This document shows, one piece after another, positions 1 through 11,591 of a stretch of 64,000 nucleotides of DNA. The notes below the pieces were generated by a model that had not been told where the DNA came from, made no database searches, and saw only the letters and a program-made list of their open reading frames with translations. A program made the position numbers and the translations under genes. The DNA is from Symsagittifera roscoffensis. Its lineage: Eukaryota > Xenacoelomorpha > Acoela > Convolutidae. Position 1 is the stretch's first letter, and every line of letters starts with the position of its first letter. Where the stretch lies: contig NC_087064.1 in assembly GCF_963678635.1 (NCBI RefSeq), positions 40,336,530-40,400,529 on the forward strand, given 5' to 3'.

Positions 1-2371
1 GTTAGTTTATTTTTAAATCCTAGTATTTTGACATCACCTCACGTGAGTGCACCCTGTCAGCACATCAGCATAGGGTTGAGCTTTTCAAGTTCTGTTATTT
101 TCTAATATCCAAAACTTTTGAAAAAAAAAATCAAAATAATAAAAATCGCCATACTCGAAAATCAAAAAGATACGAGATGTCTTAATCTGAGCGGAGATGT
201 CTTTAAAAAATAATGAGAGCATTTCCAATCGAAGGGGAGATTTGCAAACTCGGGAGTGCACCCTATCAGCAGCTCAACATAGGGTTGAGATTTTCAAGAT
301 ATGTTATTTTCTTATATCTAAAATTTTGAAGAAAAAAAATCCAAACAAAATCGTACTCGACAACCGAAAAGTATCCAGATCTCTTAAACCGAGCGGAAAA
401 TTGTAACTCCTGAACTTTTCGGGACAGCAGGTCTCTAAAAGGTTGAGAAATTCAAATTCTGTTAGTTTTTATATTTAGTTTTTTTGAACGATAGAAATTA
501 AAATAACTGCCATATCTTAAAAACCACAAGAACTTGAGCAGATAAAAGTTGAGGCCAGACTTGCAAGCATCACCTCACTATACGACTGAGAAATTCAAAG
601 CCGGTTAGTTTATGTTTAAATCCTAGTATTTTGACATCACCTCACGTGAGTGCACCCTGTCAGCACATCAGCATAGGGTTGAGATTTTCAAGTTGTTATT
701 TTCTAATATCTAAAATTTTTGAAAAAAAATCAAAAATATTAAAATCGCCATACTCGAAAATCAAAAAAATACGAGATGTCTTAATCTGAGCGGAGATGTC
801 TTTAAAAAAATAATGAGAGCATTTCTAATCGAAGGGGAGATTTGCCAACTCGGGAGTGCACCCTATCAGCAGCTCAACATAAGGTTGAGAATTTCAAGAT
901 ATGTTATTTTCTTATATCTAAAATTTTGAAGAAAAAAATCCAAACAAAATCGTACTCGACAACCGAAAAGTTTCCAGATCTCTTAAACCGAGCGGAAAAT
1001 TGTAACTCCTGAACTTTTCGGGACAGCATGTCTCTAAAGGGTTGAGAAATTCAAACTCTGTTAGTTTTTATATTTAGTTTTTTTGAACGATAAAAATTAA
1101 AATAACTGCCATATCTTAAAAACCACAAGAACTTGAGCAGATAAAAGTTGAGGCCAGACTTGCAAGCATCACCTCACTATACGACTGAGAAATTCAAAGC
1201 CGGTTAGTTTATGTTTAAATCCTAGTATTTTGACATCACCTCACGTGAGTGCAGCCTGTCAGCACATCAGCATAGGGTTGAGATTTTCAAGTTCTGTTAT
1301 TTTCTAATATCCAAAACTTTTGAAAAAAAAATCAAAATAATAAAAATCGCCATACTCGAAAATCAAAAAGATACGAGATGTCTTAATCTGAGCGGAGATG
1401 TCTTTAAAAAATAATGAGAGCATTTCCAATCGAAGGGGAGATTTGCAAACTCGGGAGTGCACCCTATCAGCAGCTCAACATAGGGTTGAGAATTTCAAGA
1501 TATGTTATTTTCTTATATCTAAAATTTTGAAGAAAAAAAATCCAAACAAAATCGTACTCGACAACCGAAAAGTATCCAGATCTCTTAAACCGAGCAGAAA
1601 ATTGTAACTCCTGAACTTTTCGGGACAGCAGGTCTCTAAAAGGTTGAGAAATTCAAATTCTGTTAGTTTTTATATTTAGTTTTTTTGAACGATAAAAATT
1701 AAAATAACTGCCATATCTTAAAAACCACAAGAACTTGAGCAGATAAAAGTTGAGGCCAGACTTGCAAGCATCACCTCACTATACGACTGAGAAATTCAAA
1801 GCCGGTTAGTTTATTTTTAAATCCTAGTATTTTGACATCACCTCACGTGAGTGCACCCTGTCCGCACATCAGCATAGGTTTGAGATTTTCAAGTTCTGTT
1901 ATTTTCTAATATCCAAAACTTTTGAAAAAAATCAAAATAAAAAAAATCGCCATACTCGAAAATCAAAAAGATACGAGATGTCTTAATCTGAGCGGAGATG
2001 TCTTTAAAAAATAATGAGAGCATTTCCAATCGAAGGGGAGATTTGCAAACTCGGGAGTGCACCCTATCAGCAGCTCAACATAGGGTTGAGAATTTCAAGA
2101 TATGTTATTTTCTTATATCTAAAATTTTGAAGAAAAAAATCCAAACAAAATCGTACTCGACAACCGAAAAGTATCCAGATCTCTTAAACCGAGCGGAAAA
2201 TTGTAACTCCTGAACTTTTCGGGACAGCAGGTCTCTAAAGGGTAGAGAAATTCAAATTCTGTTAGTTTTTAAATTTAGTTTTTTTGAACAATAAAAATTA
2301 AAATCAAAATAAAAATTTTAAATTAGTCTCTACGACATCACCTCACTATACGACTGAGAAATTCAAAGCCG
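1..2371. repeat. higher-order satellite repeat, ~600-bp period
   Basis: Near-identical units start at about 1, 604, 1203 and 1805 (anchor GTTAGTTTATTTTTAAATCC), and a shorter last unit ends at about 2371. Each unit holds about three to four diverged monomers. Copies differ from each other by only a few percent, while monomers inside a unit differ strongly. That contrast is the hallmark of a higher-order repeat. The window starts inside the array, so more copies may lie upstream. Confidence 0.9.
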
Positions 2372-2645
2372 GTTAGTTTATTTTTAAATCCTAGTATTTT
2401 GAAAAGAAAAATCATAAAAATATCTCGAAAATCAAAAACCTCGAATAGTCCTAATCATAGAGAATTTTTGCAATTGCTGAGTGTATTCTGACAGTAGCCT
2501 GTAAAAAACCCTGACACCACTCCACCAATGTTGAGCAAACTTTGTTAGTTTTTTATATAAACTTTTTGAAAAATGAAAAAAAAACGCCTATCTCGGACAC
2601 CAAAGGATTCGAGCAGTACTATTTGGAGGCAAAGTTTGCATACTC

Positions 2646-2714
2646 TGACAGGAAACGTGGGAGCACCATGACAGGAAACGTGGGAGCACCATGACAGGAA
2701 ACGTGGCAGTGTAA
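2646..2714. repeat. 23-bp tandem repeat inside satellite
   Basis: The unit TGACAGGAAACGTGGGAGCA plus CCA is repeated at 2646 and 2669, and a third, partial copy starts at 2692. This is a local amplification inside one satellite monomer. Confidence 0.9.
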
Positions 2715-2812
2715 CGTGGGAGCACCCAAACATATGGTTGAGACTTTCAAGTTCTGATAGCTCTTTTATATTCCATTTTGAAAAACTGAAAAAATCATAA
2801 AAATTGCCATAG

Positions 2813-5800
2813 CTCTGAAACCGAAAAAAAATCGGGCAGTCTTAATCAGAGAGAAGATATACAACTCCTGAGTGTAACCTGACAGCACCTCATCATAAGG
2901 TTGAGGATTTCAAGTTAGGTTAGTTTTATATCTAAATTTTCTTAAAAAAATTTTTAACACTGAAAAAACTGCCATATCTTGAAAACCACAAAGGTTTGAA
3001 CAATTAAAATTAGAGGACAACTTTCCAACTAATGAAAATTGTATGACAGCATCCAACTAAAAGATTGAGAAGGCCAGCAAAAACCGAAAAAATCATTAAA
3101 ATGCCATATCTCGAAATCCAAAAAGACTCGACCAGTCTTGATCAGAGAGGAGATTTGCATCTCCGAGTGTAATCTGACAGTACCCCTAAAAAATCCTGAC
3201 AGCACTCTACCATAGGGTTGAGCAAGTTCTGTTAGTTTTTCATATAAGTTTTTCGAAAAGTCAAAAAATCGTAAAAAACGCCGGTCTCGAAAATCAAAGG
3301 TGTTGAGCAGTCATCTTATAAAGCGGAAATGAAATTCCTGTAGTTTACGATGATAGCACCACACTTTAGGAGCGATAACTCAAAGTTTTATTAGTTTTCA
3401 ATCTAAAATCGAATTTTTCTTTTCAACGATGATAGAAAACGCCGATCTCAGATACTAAAAGTAAATTGAGCAGCAAAAATTGGCGCCAGGTTTGCAAGAC
3501 TTGACAGAAACCGTGAATGTACCGTGACAGCATCCGCCCATATTCTTGAGAATTTCAAACTCTGATAGATCTTTAATAACTTCGTTTTTTGTTTAAATCG
3601 AAAAATCATAGAAATTGCCATATCTCGAAAACCAAAAAAAACGAGCAGTCTTAATCAAAGGGGAGATTTGCATCTTCTGAGCGTACCCTGGCTGCACCTC
3701 GCCATAGGGTATGGAATTTCAAGTTCTGTTAAATTCTAATCTCCAAAACTTTTGAAAAAAAACTAATAAAAATCGCCATACTCGAAAACCAAAAAGATAC
3801 GAGATGTCTCAACCCGAGCGGATCTGTATTAAACCAAAAAAAAATAATGCGCAGTTCCTATCGAAGAAGACATTTGTAAATTGTGAGTGCACCCTGTCAG
3901 CAGCTCAACATAGGAACGAGAATTTCAAGTTCTATTACTTTAATTTATCTAAAACTTTTGAAAAAAAAAATAAAAAAATTGCCATACTCGACAACCGAAA
4001 AGATTCCAGATCTCTTAATCCGAGCGGAAAACTGCAACTCCTGAATTTTTTGGGACAGCAGGTCTCTATAGGGATAAAGAATTTAATATCTGTTAGTTTT
4101 TATATTTAGGTTTTTTTTTTCAAAACAAAATAACTGCCATATCTTGAAAACCACAAGAATTTGAGCAGCCAAACGTTGAGGCCAGATTTGCACTGGAAAC
4201 TCTATCAAAGCATCCCACTATATGATTGAGAAATCCACAGTCGGTTACTTTTAAACTGTAGTTTTTAGAAAAAGAAAAATCAAAGAAATCTCCACATCTC
4301 TGAAACCGAAAAAATTCGAGCCGTCTTAATCAGAAGAGAGATATGTAACTCTTGAGTGTAACCTGCAAGCACCTCATCAAAAGGTTGAGGATTTCAAGTT
4401 AGGTTAGTTTTTTACATCTAAATTTTCTTTAAAAAAATTTCAACACTAAAAAAACTGCCATATCTTGAAAACCACAAAGGTTTGAACAATAAAATTTAGA
4501 GGACAACTTTCCAACTAATGAAAATTGTATGACAGCATCCAACTAAAAGATTGAGAAGGCCAGCAAAAACCGAAAAAATCATAAAAATGCCATATCTCGA
4601 AATCCAAAAAGACTCGACCAGTCTTGATCAGAGAGGAGATTTGCATCTCCGAGTGTAATCTGACAGTACCCCTAAAAAATCCTGACAGCACTCTACCATA
4701 GGGTTGAGCAAGTTCTGTTAGTTTTTCATATAAGTTTTTCGAAAAGTCAAAAAATCGTAAAAAACGCCGGTCTCGAAAATCAAAGGTGTTGAGCAGTCAT
4801 CTTATAAAGCGGAAATGAAATTCCTGTAGTTTACGATGATAGCACCACACTATAGGAGCGATAACTCAAAGTTTTATTAGTTTTCAATCTAAAATCGAAT
4901 TTTTCTTTTCAACGATGATAGAAAACGCCGATCTCAGATACTAAAAACAAATTGAGCAGCAAAAATTGGCGCCAGGTTTGCAAGACTTGACAGGAACCGT
5001 GAATGTACCACGACAGCATCCGCCCATTTTATTGAGAATTTCAAACTCTGATAGATCTTTAATAACTTCGTTTTTTGTTTAAATCGAAAAATCATAGAAA
5101 TTGCCATATCTCGAGTACCAAAACAAACGAGCAGTCTTAATCAAAGGGGAGATTTGCATCTTCTGAGCATACCTTGGCTGCACCTCGCCATAGGGTTGGG
5201 AATTTCAAGTTCTGTTAAATTCTAATATCCAAAACTTTTGAAAAAAAAAAATAATAAAAATCGCCATACTCGAAAACCAAAAAGAGACGAGATGTCTCAA
5301 CCCGAGCGGATATGTATTAAACCAAGAAAAAAAATGCGCAGTTCTTATCATAGAAGATATTCGTAAATCGTGAGTGCACCCTGTCAGCAGCTCAACATAG
5401 GAACGAGAATTTCAAGTTCTGTTACTCTTTTATCTAAAACTTTTGAAAAAAAATGAAAAAAATTGCCATACTCGACAACCGAAAAGATTCCAGATCTCTT
5501 AATCCGAGCGGAAGACTGCAACTCCTGAATTTTTTGGGACAGCAGATCTCTATAGGGATAAAGAATTTAATCTGTTAGTTTTTATATTTAGGTTTTTTTT
5601 TTCAAAACAAAATAACTGCCACATCTTGAAAACCACAAGAATTTGAGCAGCCAAACGTTGAGGCCAGATTTGCACTGGAAACTCTATCACAGCATCCCAC
5701 TATATGATTGAGAAATCCGCAGTCGGTTAATTTTAAACTGTAGTTTTTTGAAAAAGAAAAATCAAAGAAATCGCCATATCTCTCAAACCGAAAAAATTCG

Positions 5801-5870
5801 AGCCGTCTTAATCAGAAGAGAGATATGTAACAATTGAGTGTAACCTGCAAGCACCTCATCATACGAATGA
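2813..5870. repeat. higher-order satellite repeat, ~1.49-kb period, two copies
   Basis: Two long units repeat at a spacing of about 1482-1488 bp. For example AACCCGAGCGGA occurs near 3811 and near 5299, and the phrase around GTATGACAGCATCCAACTAA occurs near 3041 and near 4529. They use the same monomer family as the 600-bp array but in another order, so the locus has at least two independent higher-order forms side by side. Confidence 0.85.
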
Positions 5871-7515
5871 GAATTTCGGTTAGTTTTGAATCAAAAACTT
5901 TCACAAGTGAAAAAAAAAACTGCCATATCTCGAAAAACCACTTTTGTATGACAGTATCCCGCTAAAGGATTAAGAAAATACATAAAAAGCGCTCTCGAAA
6001 AGCAAACGATTTGAGCAGTCCTGTTAGGAGGGCGGAAATGAAATTCCTGGAGTTTAGGATGATAGCACCATACTATAGGCTCGATAACTCAAAGTTTTAT
6101 TAGGTTTCAATCTAAACTCGAACTTTTATTTTCAGCGATCATAGAAAACGGCGATCTCAGAAACGAAAAAAAATTCAAGTTCTGTTATTTTTGTTATATT
6201 CAAACAATTTGAAAAAAAAATCTAAATAAAAAAAATCGCCATGATCGAAAACCAAAAAGACTCGAGATGTATTAACCCGATCAAAAACTTGCAACTCCCG
6301 AACGTTACCGGACAGCACGTCACCATAGGGTTGAGATTTTCAAGTTCTGTTAGCGTATATCTAAACTTTTTGAAAGAAATCAAACAACAGACAAATCGCT
6401 ATCTCGGAACCAAAAAAAAGAGCAAATTTGATCAAAGGGGAGATATGCAACTTGTGAGTGCACCCTGTCAGCACATCAGCATAGGATTGAGAATTTCAAG
6501 TTCTGCTATTTTCTTATATCTAAAGTGTTAAAAAAAAATCAAAATAAAAAAAATCGCCATACTAGAAAACCTAAAAAATTCGAGATGTCTTAACCCGGCC
6601 GAAAAAATGCGACTCCTAAATTTTCCCGAACAGCACGTCACTATGAGGTTGAGATTTAAAAGTTTCGTTAGTTTCTATATCTAAATTTTTTGAGAAATAT
6701 CAAAATCAGAAAAATTGCTATCACGAAAACAAAAAAGAAGAAAGAGCAGTTTTAATCAAAGTGGAGGTTCGCAACTCGTGAGTGCACCCTGTCAGCACAT
6801 CAACATAGGGTTGAGAATTTCAAGATCTTTTATTTTCTCATATCTAATTTTTTTAAATAAAAAAAAATCGCCATACTTGAAAACCGAAAAGATTCAAATT
6901 ATCTTAATACGAGCGGAAAATTGCAACTCGGAAAAAAATTTTAAACTTAAAATAACTGCCATATCTTGAAAACCATAAGAAATTGAGCATTCAAACGTTG
7001 AGGCCAGATTTACAACCACTGAATGTTCTAGGACAGCATCCCACTATACGATTGAGAAATTCAAAGTCGGTTAGTTTGTTTTTAAATTGTATTTTTTTGA
7101 AAAAGAAAAAAAAGTCATTAACAACGCCATATCTCGAAAATCAAAAATTCGATCAGTCTTAACCATAGAGGATTTTTGCAATTCCTTAGTGTATTCTGAC
7201 AGTAGCCCGCAAAAATCCCTCCACCAGGGTTGAGCAAGTTCTGTTAGTTTTTGAAAACATTTTGGAAAAATCATAAAAAAACGCCTATCTCAGAAACCAA
7301 GAGGATTTGAGCTGTACTATTTGGAGGCAAGATTTGCATCCTCTGACAGGAAACCTAACTGTAAACTGACAGCACCCAACCATATAGTTGAGACTTAAGT
7401 TCTGATAGTTGTTTTATATTTCAGTTTTTTGAAAAAAAAATCATAAAAATCGCCATATCTCGAAAACCGAAAAAAAAAATTGGGCAGTTAGAAGATCTGG
7501 TAAGACACTTCGCTC

Positions 7516-8254
7516 GCTTCTATAAATAGTAGAGCTATTTAAAATGCAGACATACTCGAAATATGTCTGTTGTTGAATAAATCACAGCGTTCACCAAATG
7601 ATTCAAGCGACTTTGTTATATAATTTGTGAGCTTAAAAAACCGTTTGATGTTCCGATTAGATAAAACTTGCTTAACGCAAGCTTACACACTTGCTTTCGG
7701 AGCGCAAACAGTATACTTCTTCAGTAGTGTGCAATTCATGCTAACCTGTAAAAAATAGGTGCACGGCTAATCTGTCAGTGATATAATATTCGACTATTCC
7801 CAATTAACATCTGAAAAACGGTCAATTTGAAAGGGCGCAGCAAGCTGATTAAATAGAAACGGAATAGAAATAAAATTACTTTTGAAAAAATAGGGGTAAA
7901 ACTTAGGGTTAATTCATCATATAGAAAATCATTTACAACATGGAGCCCGAGATGCAGGGACGTAGAAAAAAATTCAGGAAGACTAGCAGACCACACATTG
8001 TATCAAATCACGGATCAAATGCAAGGGATCGCAAAGGAAACAATTTTCTATCTACACAAAAATAGGTCTGCATGAGCTCATCCAGTCGCCAATAGTTCGA
8101 ACAGAAAATTACTTCGAATGGAAAATTTTTTATGCTTCATTGTCGAGCAGTTGCATATATTGTCCACAAACAGTGCAATTTGACAAAAAATAGCGCCCAG
8201 CCAAGTCTTGAATTCTATCATCTACTATATTATTTTTTCTATCAATACAGAAAA
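7516..8254. repeat. non-coding segment of block A (epsin 3' side)
   Basis: This AT-rich stretch is shared with 11565-12305 and, for its first 351 bp, with 20757-21107. It contains CGAAATATGTCTGTTGTTGAAT and an inverted-repeat-like stretch around CTTGCTTAACGCAAGC. I see no credible gene; a CxxC-containing open frame on the minus strand near 8140-8390 crosses a deletion junction. It may be the far end (5' or pseudo-LTR part) of the PLE composite, but this is unproven. Confidence 0.6.
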
Positions 8255-8295
8255 GCGCGTCTGAAAGTTCTCGCTTTTTGTTCCGCAAGGGCCAT
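8255..8295 (-). pseudogene. epsin 5' remnant (first 41 coding bases only)
   Basis: These bases match the start of the epsin coding sequence at 13968-14008, including its ATG (8293-8295) and the first 13 codons. Immediately left of 8255 the sequence jumps to the epsin 3' flank (equivalent to 12305), so about 1.66 kb has been lost. The deletion removes the ENTH domain and everything after it, so this copy cannot encode epsin. It shows that block A once held the gene. Confidence 0.9.
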
Positions 8296-8772
8296 TTTAG
8301 CATTCTAAAATATTGTGGTGAGACCTTAGGAAGAGATAACACTTCAATTTTGCACAAACAATTATGCATCAAAACAGAAGAGTGTGAACAAGACAAGTTC
8401 GAACTTTCATATAAGTTACTTGATTTGAGAATGCGTTAAAATTGTAAATTCAAACAAACGTTTTCGCGCATTTTTGTGCATCTTCAGGTTATAAAAATTC
8501 TAAACTATCTCTACAAAATGATCAAAGATCATAAAAAGTGTCATACACATCATAATTTCAAAATTTAAAAAATTCAACTAATCAAAACTTTACAAATACT
8601 ACTGAAATTATGTAACAACTATTATGTAACAATTTTAAGCATTTTGTCACAAATTTCTGAGAGCTTTCGCCTTCTTTTGTTTACAATTTCGTTTTGTTGC
8701 TAACTTTCATGCTAACATGTAAGTTATTTCAAAATTTTTTCTTGTTTTAGCCGGAACTTTTCGATTCTGGAA
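8296..8772 (-). other. PLE 3' tail / epsin 5' flank, block A
   Basis: This lies between the PLE stop codon (8773-8775) and the epsin ATG and equals 14009-14485 in block B. The part at about 8425-8730 also has a clearly diverged third relative at 23700-23960, where no epsin is present. That suggests it is the 3' end of the PLE and that only the last 120 bp or so next to the ATG belongs to epsin. No open frame is seen. Confidence 0.6.
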
Positions 8773-9905
8773 CTATAGCCTTAGTGTCAGCTCCCTACTT
8801 CTAAACTTGTCGCGCGTGTTTATTGCCAGTCTCTTTTTCCTAATGTGCAGCGCTTCTAATGTGAGTAACTTGATGCTGCTGGACGCCTGGTCGATTATTT
8901 TCCATTTAAACTCCGACTTACCACTCTCACTACCCTTACTGCCTTATATGCTGTTCAACTGGGGTATCCTCTTTTCGGTGTTCCTCAAGCCTTGTGGTGA
9001 GATTTCGGACCGTCTGACCAACATAGATGGATTTGCACTCACAGCATTCAAGACTGTACACCACTTTTGATTTCAGTTCACTGGAGAAGGAGGATTTTAG
9101 AGAGCGCATACAAGTTTTCATTTTCCTCGTCGTGAAAATTATCTGCGCATTGGTGATATCGCGCACTTTTTTTGCTAATGTCTGACTGTGGTTACCCCTA
9201 TATTGGACCAACAAGATGGGTGAAGAATCACTGCTATAATCATTGTGCTTCTTTTTCTCAGCCATGTTCTTTTTGTTTTTGCCCTCCCTGATGCTCTTTT
9301 CAAGGGCATGGGATGCAACCCGCGACGACCGACTTTCCGGATATTGGTTATCCAACCACTGCTCACTGTTGATTTTCATAGCTTTATCATATTCTTTCCA
9401 TGTGAACAGTTCCTTCAATCACACTTCTCTTGTACATAAGGGGGGCGCAGCTTCTAAAATTTAGTATGTTACCTGTATCTGTTGGTTTTTGATACCACCC
9501 ACATTCAATTTTCCTGCTTTCGTCAATACTAATTTTTAAATCCAAAAATGCCAAATTTCCGTTTGCGTTTGGGGTCTCAATTGTGAACTGTAAATTTGGA
9601 TGCAGTAAGTTAGTAGCCCGTAGCACTTTTTCAGGATCACCCTTCACTGTTCTCATTAGATCGTCAACGTAACGGAGAAATAACTTAGCTTGCTGCACTG
9701 ACTTATTTTTCTCTCTAATTGCGATGCATTTTCTACAGTACCAGACAGTTTCACATACATTTCTATACTCATCATCTGATATATCGCCGCATTTTACGTG
9801 ATACCAGTTGAAACAGCTTTCACATTCAACACATTTTGACCTGTACGTGACTTTCTTATTGCACTCGGGACATATTCCGCTAGGATCTTTCTCGGACAAA
9901 AACAA
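8773..9905 (-). pseudogene. PHD-finger / Penelope-like reverse transcriptase fragment with GIY-YIG end, copy A
   Basis: Read on the minus strand, residues encoded at 9905-9720 form a PHD-like zinc finger (CPEC, CESC, WYHVKC, WYCRKC). It runs in frame straight into the reverse transcriptase at motif C (FLRYVDD, about 9680-9660), so the fingers and palm motifs before it are missing. The rest of the palm and thumb (KPTDTG near 9490) follows. After a frameshift near 9400, 9418-8936 gives the connector and a GIY-YIG-like endonuclease (VVYSLECCEC, YVGQT near 9060-9000). A second frameshift near 8938 precedes the C-terminus, which ends at 8773. PLE proteins copy RNA at cut chromosome ends, but this one lacks most of its RT core and is surely inactive as such. 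Confidence 0.85.
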
Positions 9906-9945
9906 TTCGGTAGTGCAGTTTCGTACTGCTTCAGCCCAAGATTTG

Positions 9946-10023
9946 CTGATAAGTTACTTATATAAAATTTAGCTAAACCAAAAAATTATGTGAATGGATA
10001 GATCAATCTACAACTAGACATAC
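9946..10023 (-). other. candidate 78-bp GT-AG intron in PHD-PLE, copy A
   Basis: On the minus strand the stretch begins GTATGT (10023) and ends TTATCAG (9946), a good donor and acceptor. The open frame of the PHD finger continues upstream to the acceptor (reads KSWAEAVRNC). The same borders exist in copy B (19132-19209). PLEs are known to keep introns. The upstream exon is not clearly open, so this stays a candidate. Confidence 0.4.
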
Positions 10024-10729
10024 CTCGACCTGATCTAATAATACGTCAGGATGTACCACTTCTTTTTTCCCATCACACTGGTCTAACCAATTTTAAATCC
10101 TAATTGAAAGTATTCATAAATCACCCCAAAGAGCTTCCTTTCTCGCCCCAATTGTCTGTGTTTCAGATAGATGCCGCAATTCCAGGCATGACGCATCCCT
10201 GAGTTCTCACATAAACTAGTTATCGTGACTTCAAGGACCAAATATATCAAACCAGCTCTAGTAAAATGAAGAATTCACTCCTACCGCGGCGCAACGATTC
10301 ATGATCTGTTTGAAACAGTTTTGCAATACAGACCAAAGCGTCTAAACACAGTAAAATTAGTTGGTGAATACAATGACAACAGGCTGCATCCACAAGAAAT
10401 ATAAGTAGTGGAAAAACTTGATTAACCTCGTCACTAACAAGTTTCAGCTCAAAACACTGATCATCCCCAAAACAAGTCAGAACTGTAATAACACTAAAAT
10501 AAATCGCAAAATTTATATTCAAAATCATGTATTATTTAATTTGATAAATAGATTTGTACACCCACATACACTCATTGATTCACCTAACCTCAATGTAAAT
10601 CAAACCCCTCAGATGTTCTGCCGTGATGGCATCCATTTCGCGTTCTACGGTAATGATTTCTTTACTAATTTTCTTGCAAATAAAATCTATAAATTCTCTC
10701 GCTAACTTGACACCACCGTCCTTCCTGAA
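10024..10729. other. shared spacer between PLE and RT-B
   Basis: This equals 19210-19900 in block B. It carries the presumed 5' side of the PHD-PLE (minus) and the 5' side of RT-B (plus), head to head. Open frames here are short and not conserved between copies, so none is called. Confidence 0.5.
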
Positions 10730-11591
10730 ATGGCTACGCAAAATTATTGCCTTATTTGTAGAAACAGCTTGCGAGGCGGAGGTGTTTGGTGCTTCACATG
10801 CCCAGGCTACATGCATGTAAAATGCAGCGGCCTAGCCCGCAGCAGATATCATTATGTCGATTTCAGCTGTCATTGCTGCACCTCTCAATTTCATTCAGCT
10901 AACGACACCCGTTAGTGCAATCTCCCAACCCTAGCTACAATCACACTTCCTCACCCTTCCATTTCACCCTCACCCTTCTACTACCCCACTTTCACAAAAC
11001 TCAAGAGAACCCTCCACTCTAGAAACTATAAAAACACAAGACCCATGGTCGAACCCCTGTCCAGAACATAGAAACCACAAGGAAAGTATACTCCGAACTG
11101 GTCCACTGGAAACCGGTCTTTATTGGCAAAAAAATTAAATTGGTTATAATTTCAATGAAAGCCTCAATAGAACTCTGAACAGCCTGATAGAAAAGAATGA
11201 AAATACCATCGCAATACACGCAGCAATGATCTTTCCACTATTACTACTGTGCGAAACAAAGTCCGAAAATGATAGATCTTTATCCAAAACAATAGCAAGG
11301 CGACTTAAGCAATGGAAAGACGGAGACCTGGATGAACTATATAACGAAGGAAAGGCGCTGCAAATGCGCTTGTTGAAAGGAAATAGAATAAAAGCTGAAA
11401 CTGAAGCACAACAGTTCAATAAACTAATGAATACTGGAAAAATATCAAGCGCAATTGCAAAACTAACAGACACGTCGAAAGGCGTTCTTTCGCTCGACGA
11501 GATCGTCAAAGGTAAGACAGTAGAACATATTCTCATAGAGAAGCACCCAGCATCTAAACCAATTGCTTATATAAATAGTAGAGCTATATAA
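10730..11591 (+). pseudogene. RT-B 5' part: PHD finger and linker, copy A
   Basis: 10730-10915 encodes a PHD-type finger (CLIC, WCFTC, HVKCSGL, CHCC). After a stretch with stops, 11226-11591 encodes the basic linker that precedes the RT in this family (RRLKQWKDGDLDELYNEG) and reaches HPASKP near 11550. There the frame is cut by the start of block B at 11565 and runs a few codons into it. The RT and endonuclease are absent from this copy; the intact junction to the RT is seen only after 21108. Confidence 0.75.

Larger units (their letters stand above)
1..7475. repeat. satellite DNA array, ~160-bp monomer
   Basis: The whole segment is built from degenerate monomers of about 160 bp. Each contains recognisable phrases such as GCCATATCTCGAAAA, GGGTTGAGAATTTCAAG and CCTGACAGCAC in the same order, for example starting near 6238, 6399 and 6556. 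Short open frames of 60-100 codons recur with the repeats and have no coding character, so I do not call genes here. The array ends at about 7475, just before the transposon block at 7516. The nucleosome-sized monomer and higher-order structure fit pericentromeric or other heterochromatin, which is inference. Confidence 0.9.
7516..11564. repeat. block A of tandem segmental duplication
   Basis: Starting at GCTT/TATAAATAG (7516), this 4.05-kb stretch matches block B (11565-20756) in order and orientation throughout. The order is non-coding segment, epsin start, PLE, then PHD/linker of RT-B. It differs from B by lacking about 1.66 kb of epsin and the RT-A insertion. Subtracting those two (1.66 kb and about 3.48 kb) from B gives about 4.05 kb, the length of A. 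Block A abuts the satellite on its left. Confidence 0.85.

Noticed and set aside
197-6969. Repeated short open frames (about 70-100 codons) in the satellite
   Set aside because: They recur with the repeat period, change frame between copies, and have no conserved domain; they are satellite by-products.
7516-8254. Hammerhead ribozyme, common in PLE ends
   Set aside because: I looked for a CTGATGA...GAAA core on both strands here and at other CTGATGAG sites (22549, 48073, 63569) and found no matching stems.
8130-8396. 88-codon minus-strand frame with a CxxC motif
   Set aside because: It spans the epsin deletion junction and reads the epsin start in the wrong frame; not a gene.
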